DNA of 64,000 bases from JAJRQY01 sp965224435 (lineage in GTDB: Bacteria > Actinomycetota > Acidimicrobiia > Acidimicrobiales > SZUA-35): contig OZ245048.1 in NCBI GenBank assembly GCA_965224435.1, positions 1,736,001 through 1,800,000 on the forward strand, read 5' to 3'. The position numbers and the translations under genes were made by a program. This document shows, piece after piece, positions 25,587 through 34,026 of the stretch. Under the pieces are notes generated by a model. The model saw only the letters and a list, made by a program, of their open reading frames with translations. It searched no databases and was not told the origin of the DNA. Numbering within the stretch: the stretch's first letter is position 1; every line of letters begins with the position of its first letter.

Positions 25587-27479
25587 CTAGTTTCTGAGGC
25601 GAGTCACCCCGACCACACCGGCCGCACCAAGACAGAGGGCGCCTAGAGCGAGGAAGACGCCGATTCTTGACGATCCGTCGGACTCAGTATCGGGACTGCC
25701 ATAGGCCAATGAGTCGGGTTCGCCTGACGAGCCTTGCAGTTCCTCAGATTGCAAGCCCTCAGATCCAGGGTCATGTTGGTCTGATTCCTTCTCCGAAGCG
25801 GTCCCAGATTGATCGTCGAGGTTTCCGTCTGTGGCCTCGTTTGGGTCGGCGTCGCGGATCTGGCCCCGAGCAATTGTCGTTGTTGATGTTGAAGTGGTCG
25901 AATCGTCTTGGTCAATCGTGGTGCTGGATCGATCAGCCGCTGAGGTTGCAACCTGGCTCGTTGCGCCCCGGCCAGTGGTCGTTGTTGACGAGCTGGGTTT
26001 CGATTGTGGTTTCGATGTGGTTGCGGTCGTTCGAGTTGTCGGTGCGGTATCGGCACTCGGTTGGTTCGCGGACTCAATTGCCCCTGGCTCAGCCGTATCG
26101 CCGCCGCGTGAGCGATTGTAGAAGTCGGTCCCGATCGGGAGATCCAACTCGAGGGCGGAGCCGAAGAGGCCAGATTCTGTGCTCAGGGCGAAGTTGGCCT
26201 GGCGGGGATCGGTATTTGGGCTCACAAAGACTGGGCCGTCGGCGAGTACCTGATCAGATTCATCCACGATGCTGCTTGGGGCACCACCGACTAGAACATT
26301 GCCTGCTGATTCGATGGAATTGGCTTCGCCAACCAGGATGGGGAGCTTGCCCGGCAAGGCCACAGCAATATTGTTCAGGAATCGAACGTCAGAAGCTCGG
26401 TACGCAGTGAGTTCGCTTCCGCCGGGCCACAACGCAGCGGTGAAGCCGTTGCGATAGGTCGTATTGTGAATGACGTCGACATGGTCGGTGTCGAATACGT
26501 GGATGCCTCGACCTCCATTGCCGGCAGAAATGTTGTTCATGACCAGGAAGCGCCCCTGGTAGCCGGTTTGGCGGCCCGAGTCGATGATGATGCCGTTGCC
26601 GTCGGTGATCTGACCTTGAGCATTTCCGTTGGCGGCCACCTTGTTTTCATTGGCGAAGACGACGTTTCCGTAGATTCGGTCGGTGTATCCGTCCTGGTCA
26701 AAAGACTGGCCGCGATTCTGAGGCAGCCAGACGGAGATACCGCTGCCCTGGTGGGGGTGCCAGTATCCGTTCTGGTAGACAGTGTTGTTGGAGATCTGGA
26801 TGCCAGCGGAACGGTTGGCAGCGATACCTCCAAGAGGGAAGCCATGAACCGTGTTGTTGGAGACAATGAGGTTGACGCCATCGGCCAGTTCGATGCCCAT
26901 GCCGAAGTTGTTGCTGCTGCTATATCCCTGGCCGGCGATCTCCAGACCACTGACTTCGATAAAGGAACCAGCGATTTCCAATCCTGAGCCATGGGTTCCC
27001 ACTAAGACTGGATGGTGGCCAGCCATTGCCTTGACCCGGATCCAAGCATTGGCTGTCCCTGACTGACTGAGGCGAAAGTGGCCGCCTCGACCGGGGCTAA
27101 GCGGTTGCTCATAGCGACCGTCCATCACATAGAGGGTTTGGCCAGCAGACAATCGATGCAGGGCTGGATCCAGGCTGAGCCACGCTGTCTCTGGCGCTTG
27201 GCCATCCCCGGAGTCGTCCCCGGTAGCGCTGACAAAGAAGGTGGACGGGTCAGTTTCAGACAGCAAGGCTGGTTGCACACCGGCGGTCGACGGAGAGGTC
27301 TCTTCGAGTGTCGGCCCCAGGATCAGCTCCTCACCAGCCTGGGCTGGCTCACCATCTTGTGAAGGCGACTCTGAGGGCCGGATGGCTGCACGGCTGGCAA
27401 GGAATCCAAGAGCGATGACGACTAGGGCGAGCGGAAGGATAGCTCGGCCACTTCGGTCTGATCGGAGAAACTGGGGCAT
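25587..27479 (-). CDS. secreted right-handed beta-helix protein with C-terminal membrane anchor (beta-helix 1)
   Basis: The 630-residue product has an N-terminal signal anchor (AILPLALVVIALGFLA) and a DUF1565-like entry strand TFFVSATGDDSGDGQAPETAWLSL. A parallel beta-helix with many N-rich turns follows (IVSNNTVHGF, IQISNNTVYQNG, FLVMNNISAGNGGRGIHVFD). Then comes a 130-residue Ser/Thr/Gln-rich linker and a final hydrophobic segment IGVFLALGALCLGAAGVVGV ending in TRLRN. Such proteins are often carbohydrate lyases, epimerases or adhesive surface proteins; no specific catalytic residues could be assigned. The C-terminal segment resembles a wall or membrane anchor but has no LPxTG. Two paralogues lie at 41632 and 45501. 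Confidence 0.75.
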   Translation of the reverse strand: MPQFLRSDRSGRAILPLALVVIALGFLASRAAIRPSESPSQDGEPAQAGEELILGPTLEETSPSTAGVQPALLSETDPSTFFVSATGDDSGDGQAPETAWLSLDPALHRLSAGQTLYVMDGRYEQPLSPGRGGHFRLSQSGTANAWIRVKAMAGHHPVLVGTHGSGLEIAGSFIEVSGLEIAGQGYSSSNNFGMGIELADGVNLIVSNNTVHGFPLGGIAANRSAGIQISNNTVYQNGYWHPHQGSGISVWLPQNRGQSFDQDGYTDRIYGNVVFANENKVAANGNAQGQITDGNGIIIDSGRQTGYQGRFLVMNNISAGNGGRGIHVFDTDHVDVIHNTTYRNGFTAALWPGGSELTAYRASDVRFLNNIAVALPGKLPILVGEANSIESAGNVLVGGAPSSIVDESDQVLADGPVFVSPNTDPRQANFALSTESGLFGSALELDLPIGTDFYNRSRGGDTAEPGAIESANQPSADTAPTTRTTATTSKPQSKPSSSTTTTGRGATSQVATSAADRSSTTIDQDDSTTSTSTTTIARGQIRDADPNEATDGNLDDQSGTASEKESDQHDPGSEGLQSEELQGSSGEPDSLAYGSPDTESDGSSRIGVFLALGALCLGAAGVVGVTRLRN

Positions 27480-27677
27480 TAAACTCTATCGGCCGAACGG
27501 AATTGGACTCAAGGGTATTGAAACCGATGGAACGACCGGCCTGGACCATATCAGACCCGTGGTTCTCCCCCTATGCGGATGGGCAATTCAACCCGGAGAG
27601 GCTTGATTCAGCCGATCTGCTCTCGGCACGTCCTCGTTTACAGTACGGCTGGCTGCCCGTTGAGGTAGCCTACCAGG

Positions 27678-28727
27678 GTGGTGGACCTCGGCCTAGATAC
27701 TCAAACGCTCCTCAACGACATTGTCGTTGAGACGCGGGGCGAGCCGAGACTGAGCGTGCTTATGACGGTCTACAACGGCTTGCCCTATGTTCGCTCGGCA
27801 GTGGAGTCGATCCTTAATCAGACCTTTGCCGATTTTGAGTTCGTCATTGTTGACGATGGATCCACCGACGAAACACTGGCCTACCTGCAAGCTCTTGATG
27901 ATCCGAGAGTCCGAGTTATAGCTAGAGAAAACGGCGGGACAGCGGCTGCAGCTAACGAAGGTTTGAGCTATTGCACCGGTGAGTTGCTAGCCAGGATGGA
28001 CGCCGATGATGAGGCAATTCCTACCCGATTTGAACGACAGGTCGACTATTTGGACCAGAATGCCGAAATTGGGCTGGTTGGTTCCTACACCTGGGCGTTA
28101 GGTGAATGCCGAACCGGAGGGGTAACACCTCTTCCGACCGATCATGAGGAAATCGTTGATGCCTTGATGGCGGGGCGACATGCTCTTTCGCATCCGACCT
28201 TGATGATGCGGACCGATTTGTTGGAAGAAATCGGTGGCTATTGGTCCTACCGGCTAATCGATGATTGGGACATGATGCTACGGATGAGCGAGACCACGCT
28301 CCTGGCAAACATTCCGGAGCCCCTTCTGAGGTACCGGGTCCATCGTGGTTCGCTTAACGGTGAATCAATGGCCAAGATGCGATTCAGTATCGATTTTGCC
28401 CGAGCTCGCTCAAGGTCTCGGCGAGAAGGATCTCTGGAGCCAGAGCTCGCTGGCTTCGAACAAGGCCAAGCATCTCAAGGCTCATTGCAGCGGATTGCCT
28501 CAGGAGCGTTGTGCTATTCGCTCATGAACTACCGGATTGCCGTGGCCGAACGCAATGGCCCTCGGCCCTGGATGATGGTGCCCCACCTCATGCTCGCCGG
28601 TCTGAGCAGGCCTGACCTGGTCTTCCTTCGTGTAGTTCGTCATCTACCGCACAGCTGGCGCCGTCCAAAGCCCAGCAACTCGTCCGTAGTCAAGCAGCTT
28701 TCTTCTGTAGTCAGCCAGTTCCGCTAG
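27678..28727 (+). CDS. GT2-family glycosyltransferase
   Basis: The 349-residue product has a textbook GT-A domain: RLSVLMTVYNGLPYVRSAVESIL, DFEFVIVDDGSTDETLAYLQ, GGTAAAANEGL and ELLARMDADDEAIPTRFERQ with the DADD metal site. HPTLMMRTDLLEEIGGY and LIDDWDMMLRMSE complete the acceptor region. It starts at GTGGTG. It should add one sugar to the lipid-linked repeat unit. It is convergent with the tyrosine-kinase gene at 28778, the two being separated by 50 bases that contain a 17-base tandem repeat. Confidence 0.9.
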   Translation: MVDLGLDTQTLLNDIVVETRGEPRLSVLMTVYNGLPYVRSAVESILNQTFADFEFVIVDDGSTDETLAYLQALDDPRVRVIARENGGTAAAANEGLSYCTGELLARMDADDEAIPTRFERQVDYLDQNAEIGLVGSYTWALGECRTGGVTPLPTDHEEIVDALMAGRHALSHPTLMMRTDLLEEIGGYWSYRLIDDWDMMLRMSETTLLANIPEPLLRYRVHRGSLNGESMAKMRFSIDFARARSRSRREGSLEPELAGFEQGQASQGSLQRIASGALCYSLMNYRIAVAERNGPRPWMMVPHLMLAGLSRPDLVFLRVVRHLPHSWRRPKPSNSSVVKQLSSVVSQFR

Positions 28728-28757
28728 AGGTTCGGCTCGTCCGAACAGTACCGATTC

Positions 28758-28791
28758 TGGCTAGTTGCGGTAGCTGGTTAGTTGCGGTAGT
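28758..28791 (-). repeat. 17-base tandem duplication across the stop codon of the kinase gene
   Basis: Two 17-base copies (28758-28774 and 28775-28791) match at 15 positions. On the minus strand each reads TACCGCAACTA(A/G)CCAG. The upstream copy holds the real end YRN-stop of the kinase, and the downstream copy repeats the same codons in another frame. The unit length equals that of the start-codon repeats at 51384 and 59703. Confidence 0.85.
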
Positions 28792-30433
28792 ACGAGTGCT
28801 TGCCCCGGTTGAGCCACGAGCCAGCGTCTTGGCCATCACGGTTGAGGATCGCTCCGGCCAAGTTTCCTCCGGCTCCTGATATCTCAGCCTCAGTCCGAAC
28901 GAGATCAGGAATCTCTGTCGTCCTCGAATCAACGATCACCACAAAACCGTCAACATGTTTGGCAATGGCAAGAGGATCGGCGGCGCTGAGAACGGGCGGG
29001 CAGTCGATGATGACGTAGTCCAGTTCGCTGCGCAGCGTCTGGATCATGAGGGCAAAGTTCTCACTTCCCAACAGTTCGGCCGGATTGTCTGGAACTGGGC
29101 CCGCAGTCAAGATCCAGAGGCCGCGTACATCCTTGATCTGAGTGGGTTCGATTTCTGCCTCACCAGCCAGGTACAGAGAAAGGCCGGTTTCACTATTGGG
29201 AACATCGAAGAGCCGTTCCAAGGAGGGACGGCGCAAATCGGCGTTCACCAGAGCCACTCGAGCACCATTTTGAGCCAACGCGACTGCGAGATTGCTGGCG
29301 ACCACGGACTTGCCTTCGGACGGGAAGGCGCTGGTAGTAGCGATAACCATGGCACCCTCGTCTTCTTCAACGATGGACAAGAACTGAACAGCCGAGCGTA
29401 GGCGTCTGAAAGCCTCCCGTACCCGTTGGCTGCCAATCGACTGAGCTGTCGACCGCATGACGATTGCCCCAGGGCCGCGGCGTGACTGTAGAGGGAGGAC
29501 GGGAATATGGCCAATCACTCTTGTCCGTAGAGCATTGGCGATGGTCGACTCGTCTCGGGCAGTGATATCGATGCTGTCCAGCACGATTGCGGCCACAATG
29601 CCACCCAGCAGAGCGATCGAGGTCAGTGCAACAAGAATGAGTCCGTTTGACGGGCCTTTTGGCCCGTCCGGTTCTTCTGCCAGTACCAGGACCCGCGCAC
29701 TCGGCTCACGAGTTGCCATCTGTCGCTCAGCCTTGGCTAGCGCATTGCCCAGGTCTCGACTGTCGGTCAGTGCAAGTCCATATTGACTCTGGACAATGGC
29801 ACGCTCCTGAGCAAGCTTGAGTGACTCCTGCCTTCGGGCGCTGACGGAAAGGTCAATGGCCACGTCAATCGCGGTTTGAAGCTCCTCCAGCCGTTCCAGC
29901 TCTATGGCCAGATCCTTGGCGGTGGCGAGCGCGGCTTCGGACTGGGTCACCAAGATGACCCGTTCAGAATCGACGAGGTTGATGGCGGTGTCTTCAGTGA
30001 ACTTGACGTAAGACTCGGCGAATGCGTTGGCAATGTCGGCGGCAACAGAGGGGTCGACATCAGTTGCCTGGATAGTGAGAACCTCGCTCTCAGGAACGAA
30101 CAAGACGTCCAGCTCTTCCAACAACTCGTCGACGTCTCGCTCTGGCACCTTTGTCGCGACGGCCCGAGCCACCACATCTGAACCAACAATGGCCATCTCG
30201 CGTTCAAGTACAGGAGCGCGGGCGTTCTCATTGGTTGAGCCAACCATGGTCGGGCCGAGTACGACGCTGGCTTCGGCCTCATAGCTGGGAGTTCTTGTTC
30301 CGGTGAACCAGAGAGCAAGAGCCAGTCCGAGCAGACCCGCAAGCAGGATCAGCAGGCGATGAGCGCGGATGGAGTTGAGGTAGTCCTTGAGACCGACCGA
30401 ATTGTCGTCGGTTTGGAGATCTTGATACATCAT
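28778..30433 (-). CDS. chain-length co-polymerase with bacterial tyrosine-kinase domain (kinase 1)
   Basis: The 551-residue product has two membrane segments (LLILLAGLLGLALALWF and GLILVALTSIALLGGIVAAIVL) flanking a Wzz region. The cytoplasmic BY-kinase follows: Walker A TSAFPSEGKSVVASN, Walker A' ALVNADLRRP, Walker B VIIDCPPVL. The protein ends in HSYYRN, a short tyrosine cluster suited to autophosphorylation. It should control polymer length together with the polymerase encoded just upstream, whose stop it overlaps by four bases (30430-30433). The low-molecular-weight phosphatase at 52924 is a plausible antagonist. Confidence 0.9.
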   Translation of the reverse strand: MMYQDLQTDDNSVGLKDYLNSIRAHRLLILLAGLLGLALALWFTGTRTPSYEAEASVVLGPTMVGSTNENARAPVLEREMAIVGSDVVARAVATKVPERDVDELLEELDVLFVPESEVLTIQATDVDPSVAADIANAFAESYVKFTEDTAINLVDSERVILVTQSEAALATAKDLAIELERLEELQTAIDVAIDLSVSARRQESLKLAQERAIVQSQYGLALTDSRDLGNALAKAERQMATREPSARVLVLAEEPDGPKGPSNGLILVALTSIALLGGIVAAIVLDSIDITARDESTIANALRTRVIGHIPVLPLQSRRGPGAIVMRSTAQSIGSQRVREAFRRLRSAVQFLSIVEEDEGAMVIATTSAFPSEGKSVVASNLAVALAQNGARVALVNADLRRPSLERLFDVPNSETGLSLYLAGEAEIEPTQIKDVRGLWILTAGPVPDNPAELLGSENFALMIQTLRSELDYVIIDCPPVLSAADPLAIAKHVDGFVVIVDSRTTEIPDLVRTEAEISGAGGNLAGAILNRDGQDAGSWLNRGKHSYYRN

Positions 30434-31887
30434 CGAGAAATGAGTTCCGTTGGGGGTCGAAGGGCGGAGGGAGGTGGTTTGCCGACGCTCGTCATCTTTT
30501 CACCGGTTAGAAGAGTGGCAGCGCTCATGGTTGAAGCACAGACCAGGAGCCAGCCGATTCCCCTTGAGAGGATGCCCGATTCGGTCATGGAGAACATCAG
30601 CATGTAGCTGAGCATGGCGATGGGAAGTGTTGCCGGAGCCCCAGGGAAGTCACGAATCAGTCGGGTAGAGCGGACCACGGACGTGATGAAATAGACCAGC
30701 ACGGCTGCGAAACCAATGATCCCGATCTGGAGCAAGTACTCGAGCCCTGCATTGTGCGCTGAAGGCGGATTCCAGTCCTCGAGAAGCCAGATCCTTCTTG
30801 CCGGGCTGAGCCAGCCATTCCAATACGCAGAGTAGCCGTGCCCAAGAAAGGGCCGCCGACTGATCTCGGGAATGAGATTGGCCCAAAGTGATGTCCGCCC
30901 GGTGAGGGTGATGTCCTTGTCCAGCAGGTCGGTGAGGAGCGGCAATGCCGCGGTGGCGAAGAGAACGCCGACCGCAGAGGCGCTGAACATCGATAGTGCT
31001 ACCGCCCCGAACAGCTTCTCCCTGGATCGAAAGAACTGATACACGGCCATCAGAATGGTGATGAGAATTGCGCTGGCTAGGGAGGTCTTTGATTGGCTAC
31101 CGAGAAGCAGGACGAATGAGCCACCGAGAGCGGGAATGGTCCAGATTCTGCTCATGGGGGAGCGTGCAGTCTGAAGAGCCAAGATGATGGCCGCCAAAGT
31201 GGAAACCATGCCAAGCTCGTTCTTGTTGAAATAGATCCCGCTCCAAAGGTCTGAGTGCTGCATGATTCCGTACTGGGGCAGGACGAAGACCCAAGCTAGA
31301 TTCATCATGGTGTTTGTCGCCAGGGCGATAGCGGCCATATGGAGAATCTGGTGCCTGCTGAATCGAAGGGCTAAGTAAGCAGCGAAGAAGACGGTGATGG
31401 CTACAGACATTGACCGGCGGCCGGTCGTGGCGATGTCTTCAGACCAGAGGGTCGACATCAGGATCCAAAGGGTCAGAATCATGAGCGGCTTGTTGGCTCG
31501 GATGACACCAAAGACCCATTGGAAGTTGGGGAGCAGGATCATGAAAGCCACGCCGGCAATGGCCATGAACACGATTGATGAAAGCGGACCGGTCAAGCTG
31601 GCGTTGACATTGGCATCGGTGTTGAGGGCGTCCGTTGAGGTGAACCAGGTCTGGGGTAAATCGACAGCGAACAGGAGTATGGATAAGAAGGCGAACGAAG
31701 CCTCTACGAGCGAGCTGACCGGGCGACGGCGGCGATAGTGAGGAAATCGACCGTCATGGCTATCGCGGCCATCTGAATCAATCTGGATCGCTGGCGTGCC
31801 CATGGCTGGCCATTTCTCACGGGACCACTCGGAGTCAGAAAACAAGGCACCGTTTTCGCCCTCTTGTTTCCCTCGAACGGTGACCAT
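30430..31887 (-). CDS. O-antigen ligase/Wzy-type polymerase (copy 2)
   Basis: This membrane protein of about 485 residues has ten or more hydrophobic segments. The polymerase signature LTGRTSLWANLIPEISRRPFLGHGYSAYWNGWLSPARRIWL is followed by PPSAHNAGLEYLLQIGIIG in the large outer loop. It is clearly paralogous to the polymerase at 39482 (TGRTDLWESVWRAIGERPWLGHGYDAYWNGF). The ATG at 31887 is used; an internal ATG at 31803 would also leave all membrane segments. The first 60 residues are polar. It is translationally coupled to kinase 1. Confidence 0.87.
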   Translation of the reverse strand: MVTVRGKQEGENGALFSDSEWSREKWPAMGTPAIQIDSDGRDSHDGRFPHYRRRRPVSSLVEASFAFLSILLFAVDLPQTWFTSTDALNTDANVNASLTGPLSSIVFMAIAGVAFMILLPNFQWVFGVIRANKPLMILTLWILMSTLWSEDIATTGRRSMSVAITVFFAAYLALRFSRHQILHMAAIALATNTMMNLAWVFVLPQYGIMQHSDLWSGIYFNKNELGMVSTLAAIILALQTARSPMSRIWTIPALGGSFVLLLGSQSKTSLASAILITILMAVYQFFRSREKLFGAVALSMFSASAVGVLFATAALPLLTDLLDKDITLTGRTSLWANLIPEISRRPFLGHGYSAYWNGWLSPARRIWLLEDWNPPSAHNAGLEYLLQIGIIGFAAVLVYFITSVVRSTRLIRDFPGAPATLPIAMLSYMLMFSMTESGILSRGIGWLLVCASTMSAATLLTGEKMTSVGKPPPSALRPPTELISR

Positions 31888-32195
31888 GGACAAGAGCGTA
31901 GGACCCTTGTCCCTGCTTGCCTTTGAGAGCGGGCAATTCGACTCTATGAGTGCCTACCAGGCATATCAAGCGTTTGGTCAGACTGATGTTGCCGAGCCCG
32001 ATGAGCTGGAGGGCTTGTGTGAAGAGAAGCGGGGGCGTTGTTGGTCTGAGAGCTTACGATTGCACCATCAGAGTCGATGGGTTCAGAAGGGAATACTATG
32101 AGCGACGGCAAAAACTGCCCGTTCCTGGCAGTACTACCTCAGCGTGAATGGGCAGTTGGCTCGTCCACCCGATATCGCTACCGCGGAGAACTCCT
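31888..32195 (+). other. 308-base intergenic region upstream of the epimerase
   Basis: It separates the divergent polymerase 2 and the epimerase gene. No credible protein gene is visible. It contains one strong hairpin (32113-32157), and GGAG-aa-CTCC at 32185-32194 that covers the ribosome binding site of the epimerase. No clear promoter was identified. Confidence 0.5.
32113..32157 (+). promoter_or_regulatory. 12-bp hairpin in the epimerase leader
   Basis: AACTGCCCGTTC (32113-32124) pairs with GAATGGGCAGTT (32146-32157) over 12 positions, with a single G-U pair and a 21-base loop. It lies 38 bases before the epimerase ATG and has no T-run, so a regulatory leader structure or protein-binding site is more likely than a terminator. 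Confidence 0.5.
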
Positions 32196-33269
32196 ATGAA
32201 GACAGTCATTATCACCGGATCAGGCGGCCTCATTGGCGCTCAAGCAGTGCGGTTTTTTGCACCATTGGCGGACAAGGTCATCGGTGTCGACAATGACATG
32301 CGGGCCTATTTCTTTGGCGCTGAGGCCTCAACTGACTGGGCGGTTGCGGAGCACAAGTCATCGCTTGCCAACTACGAGCATCGTTCGCTTGATATCAGAG
32401 ACCGTCGGGCAACACTTGATTTGTTGGCCGAGCACAGCTCGGACATCGAGCTGATCATCCATACCGCTGCTCAGCCGTCACATGACTGGGCAGCCAATGA
32501 GCCCTTCACTGACTTCGATGTCAATGCTGGTGGCACCTTGAACCTTTTGGAAGCCGCTCGACAGTCCTGTCCGAAGGCGACCTTCATCTTTACCTCGACC
32601 AACAAGGTCTATGGCGATACACCTAACCGACTGCCCCTAATTGAGCTGGACACCCGGTGGACGCTGGACCCAAGTCATGAATGGGCCGAGTTCGGATTCC
32701 CCGAAGAAATGTCGATTGACAACTCGACACATAGCCTCTTTGGTGCTTCCAAGGTTGCCGCTGACGTCATGGTGCAAGAGTATGGGCGCTACTTTGACAT
32801 GAACACCGGCGTATTCCGAGGTGGTTGCCTGACGGGCCCTGGCCACTCAGGCGCCCAGTTGCACGGTTTCTTGGCCTACCTCATGAAGTGCACCACAACG
32901 GGCGATCCGTACACCGTGTTTGGCTACAAGGGCAAGCAGGTTCGCGACAACATCCACGCCGATGACCTGGTGCGAGCCTTTGAGGCCTTCCACAAGGCTC
33001 CGCGTGCGGGTGAGGCCTACAACATTGGTGGCGGCCCCGAAGCCAACTGCTCAATGATGGAAGCGATCGAGCTTTGTCAGACGATTGCTGGAAAAGAGCT
33101 TGATCACTCCTACGCCGAGGACAACCGCATTGGGGATCACATCTGGTGGGTTTCCGACATCCGAAAGTTCAAGGACCACTTCCCTGAGTGGAAGCTGAAC
33201 TATGACATCACCGGCATCCTGCAGGACATCCATGACAATGGTGTTGAACGCTGGTCCGCCTGTGACTGA
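32196..33269 (+). CDS. NAD-dependent nucleotide-sugar epimerase, CDP-paratose 2-epimerase-like
   Basis: The 357-residue extended SDR starts KTVIITGSGGLIGAQAVRFF. It contains LIIHTAAQPSHDW, FDVNAGGTLNLLEAARQ, FIFTSTNKVYGDTPN, and a long insert before SLFGASKVAADVMVQEYGRYF. This insert and the STNKVYGD and GKQVRDNIHADDL segments resemble CDP-paratose 2-epimerase (RfbE) more than GalE. The YxxxK lysine is present, but the usual tyrosine position reads HSLFGASK, so the catalytic tyrosine appears replaced by phenylalanine. The start at 32196 is preferred because the NAD site begins there. It may act on a CDP-sugar from RfbF/RfbG. Confidence 0.7.
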   Translation: MKTVIITGSGGLIGAQAVRFFAPLADKVIGVDNDMRAYFFGAEASTDWAVAEHKSSLANYEHRSLDIRDRRATLDLLAEHSSDIELIIHTAAQPSHDWAANEPFTDFDVNAGGTLNLLEAARQSCPKATFIFTSTNKVYGDTPNRLPLIELDTRWTLDPSHEWAEFGFPEEMSIDNSTHSLFGASKVAADVMVQEYGRYFDMNTGVFRGGCLTGPGHSGAQLHGFLAYLMKCTTTGDPYTVFGYKGKQVRDNIHADDLVRAFEAFHKAPRAGEAYNIGGGPEANCSMMEAIELCQTIAGKELDHSYAEDNRIGDHIWWVSDIRKFKDHFPEWKLNYDITGILQDIHDNGVERWSACD

Positions 33270-34026
33270 TCGATATGGCGAGAAGGTGGACATTTTCGGG
33301 GTTGGCTACACGATCACTGACTATGTGGATGCCACCGAACGCATCATGGTGGCAGCGCGACAGAACCAGTCCTACGCGGTCTCCGCGCTGGCGGTGCACG
33401 GCTTGATGGAGGCCGTGAACGATGATTCGTTTATGGCTCAGGTACGAACGATTGATCTGATCACCCCTGATGGGCAACCTGTTCGCTGGGCCATGAATGC
33501 GCTTCATAAGGCCGATCTGGATGAGCGGGTCTATGGCCCTGATCTGACCTGGTACGTAATTGAGGCTGCGGCCAAGGAGGGAGTCAAGATCTTTCTCTTC
33601 GGCTCGACGGAGGAGACCTGTGACGCCTTCGCTGACGCGATTCGGGAGCGTTGCCCTGGGGCCCTCGTTGAATACCAATCTGACCGTTTCCGCGAGCCGA
33701 CTCCGGAAGAGGATCGGGCTGATGTCGATCGAATCAATGACTTCGGCGCTGGAGTTGTCCTGGTTGGGCGTGGCTGTCCTCGTCAAGAAAAGTGGGTCGC
33801 CGACCATCGAGGCAGAGTCAATGCGGCGATGCTGGCCGTTGGCGCCGCCTTTGATTATGGCGCCGGGTCCCTGGAGCCGCCGCCAGCGTGGATGCAGCGC
33901 TATGGCTTGCAGTGGCTGTTTCGACTCAAGCAAGAGCCTGGACGGCTGTGGAAACGCTACCTGTTCACGAACTCGCAGTTTGTCTTCAACTTCGGCAAAG
34001 CCTTCGTGAAGACTCGGCGTCGCTAG
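33232..34026 (+). CDS. WecG/TagA/CpsF-family glycosyltransferase (GT26)
   Basis: The 264-residue product has the GT26 landmarks: VSALAVHGLMEAVNDDSF, TPDGQPVRWAMN, RVYGPDLTWYVIEAA, FLFGSTEETCDAFADAIR, VVLVGRGCPRQEKWVADHRG and AMLAVGAAFDYGAGSLEPPPAWMQRYGLQWLFRL. Members transfer N-acetylmannosaminuronate or N-acetylmannosamine to a lipid-linked sugar. That fits the UDP-HexNAc dehydrogenase at 35144. Starts at 33232, 33238 or GTG 33262 are all possible; AGGA sits 5 bases before 33232. All overlap the end of the epimerase gene. It ends with a four-base convergent overlap with the next gene. Confidence 0.9.
   Translation: MTMVLNAGPPVTDRYGEKVDIFGVGYTITDYVDATERIMVAARQNQSYAVSALAVHGLMEAVNDDSFMAQVRTIDLITPDGQPVRWAMNALHKADLDERVYGPDLTWYVIEAAAKEGVKIFLFGSTEETCDAFADAIRERCPGALVEYQSDRFREPTPEEDRADVDRINDFGAGVVLVGRGCPRQEKWVADHRGRVNAAMLAVGAAFDYGAGSLEPPPAWMQRYGLQWLFRLKQEPGRLWKRYLFTNSQFVFNFGKAFVKTRRR

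Noticed and set aside
33208..33933. 241-codon open frame on the minus strand
   Set aside because: Antisense to the clearly recognised GT26 gene.
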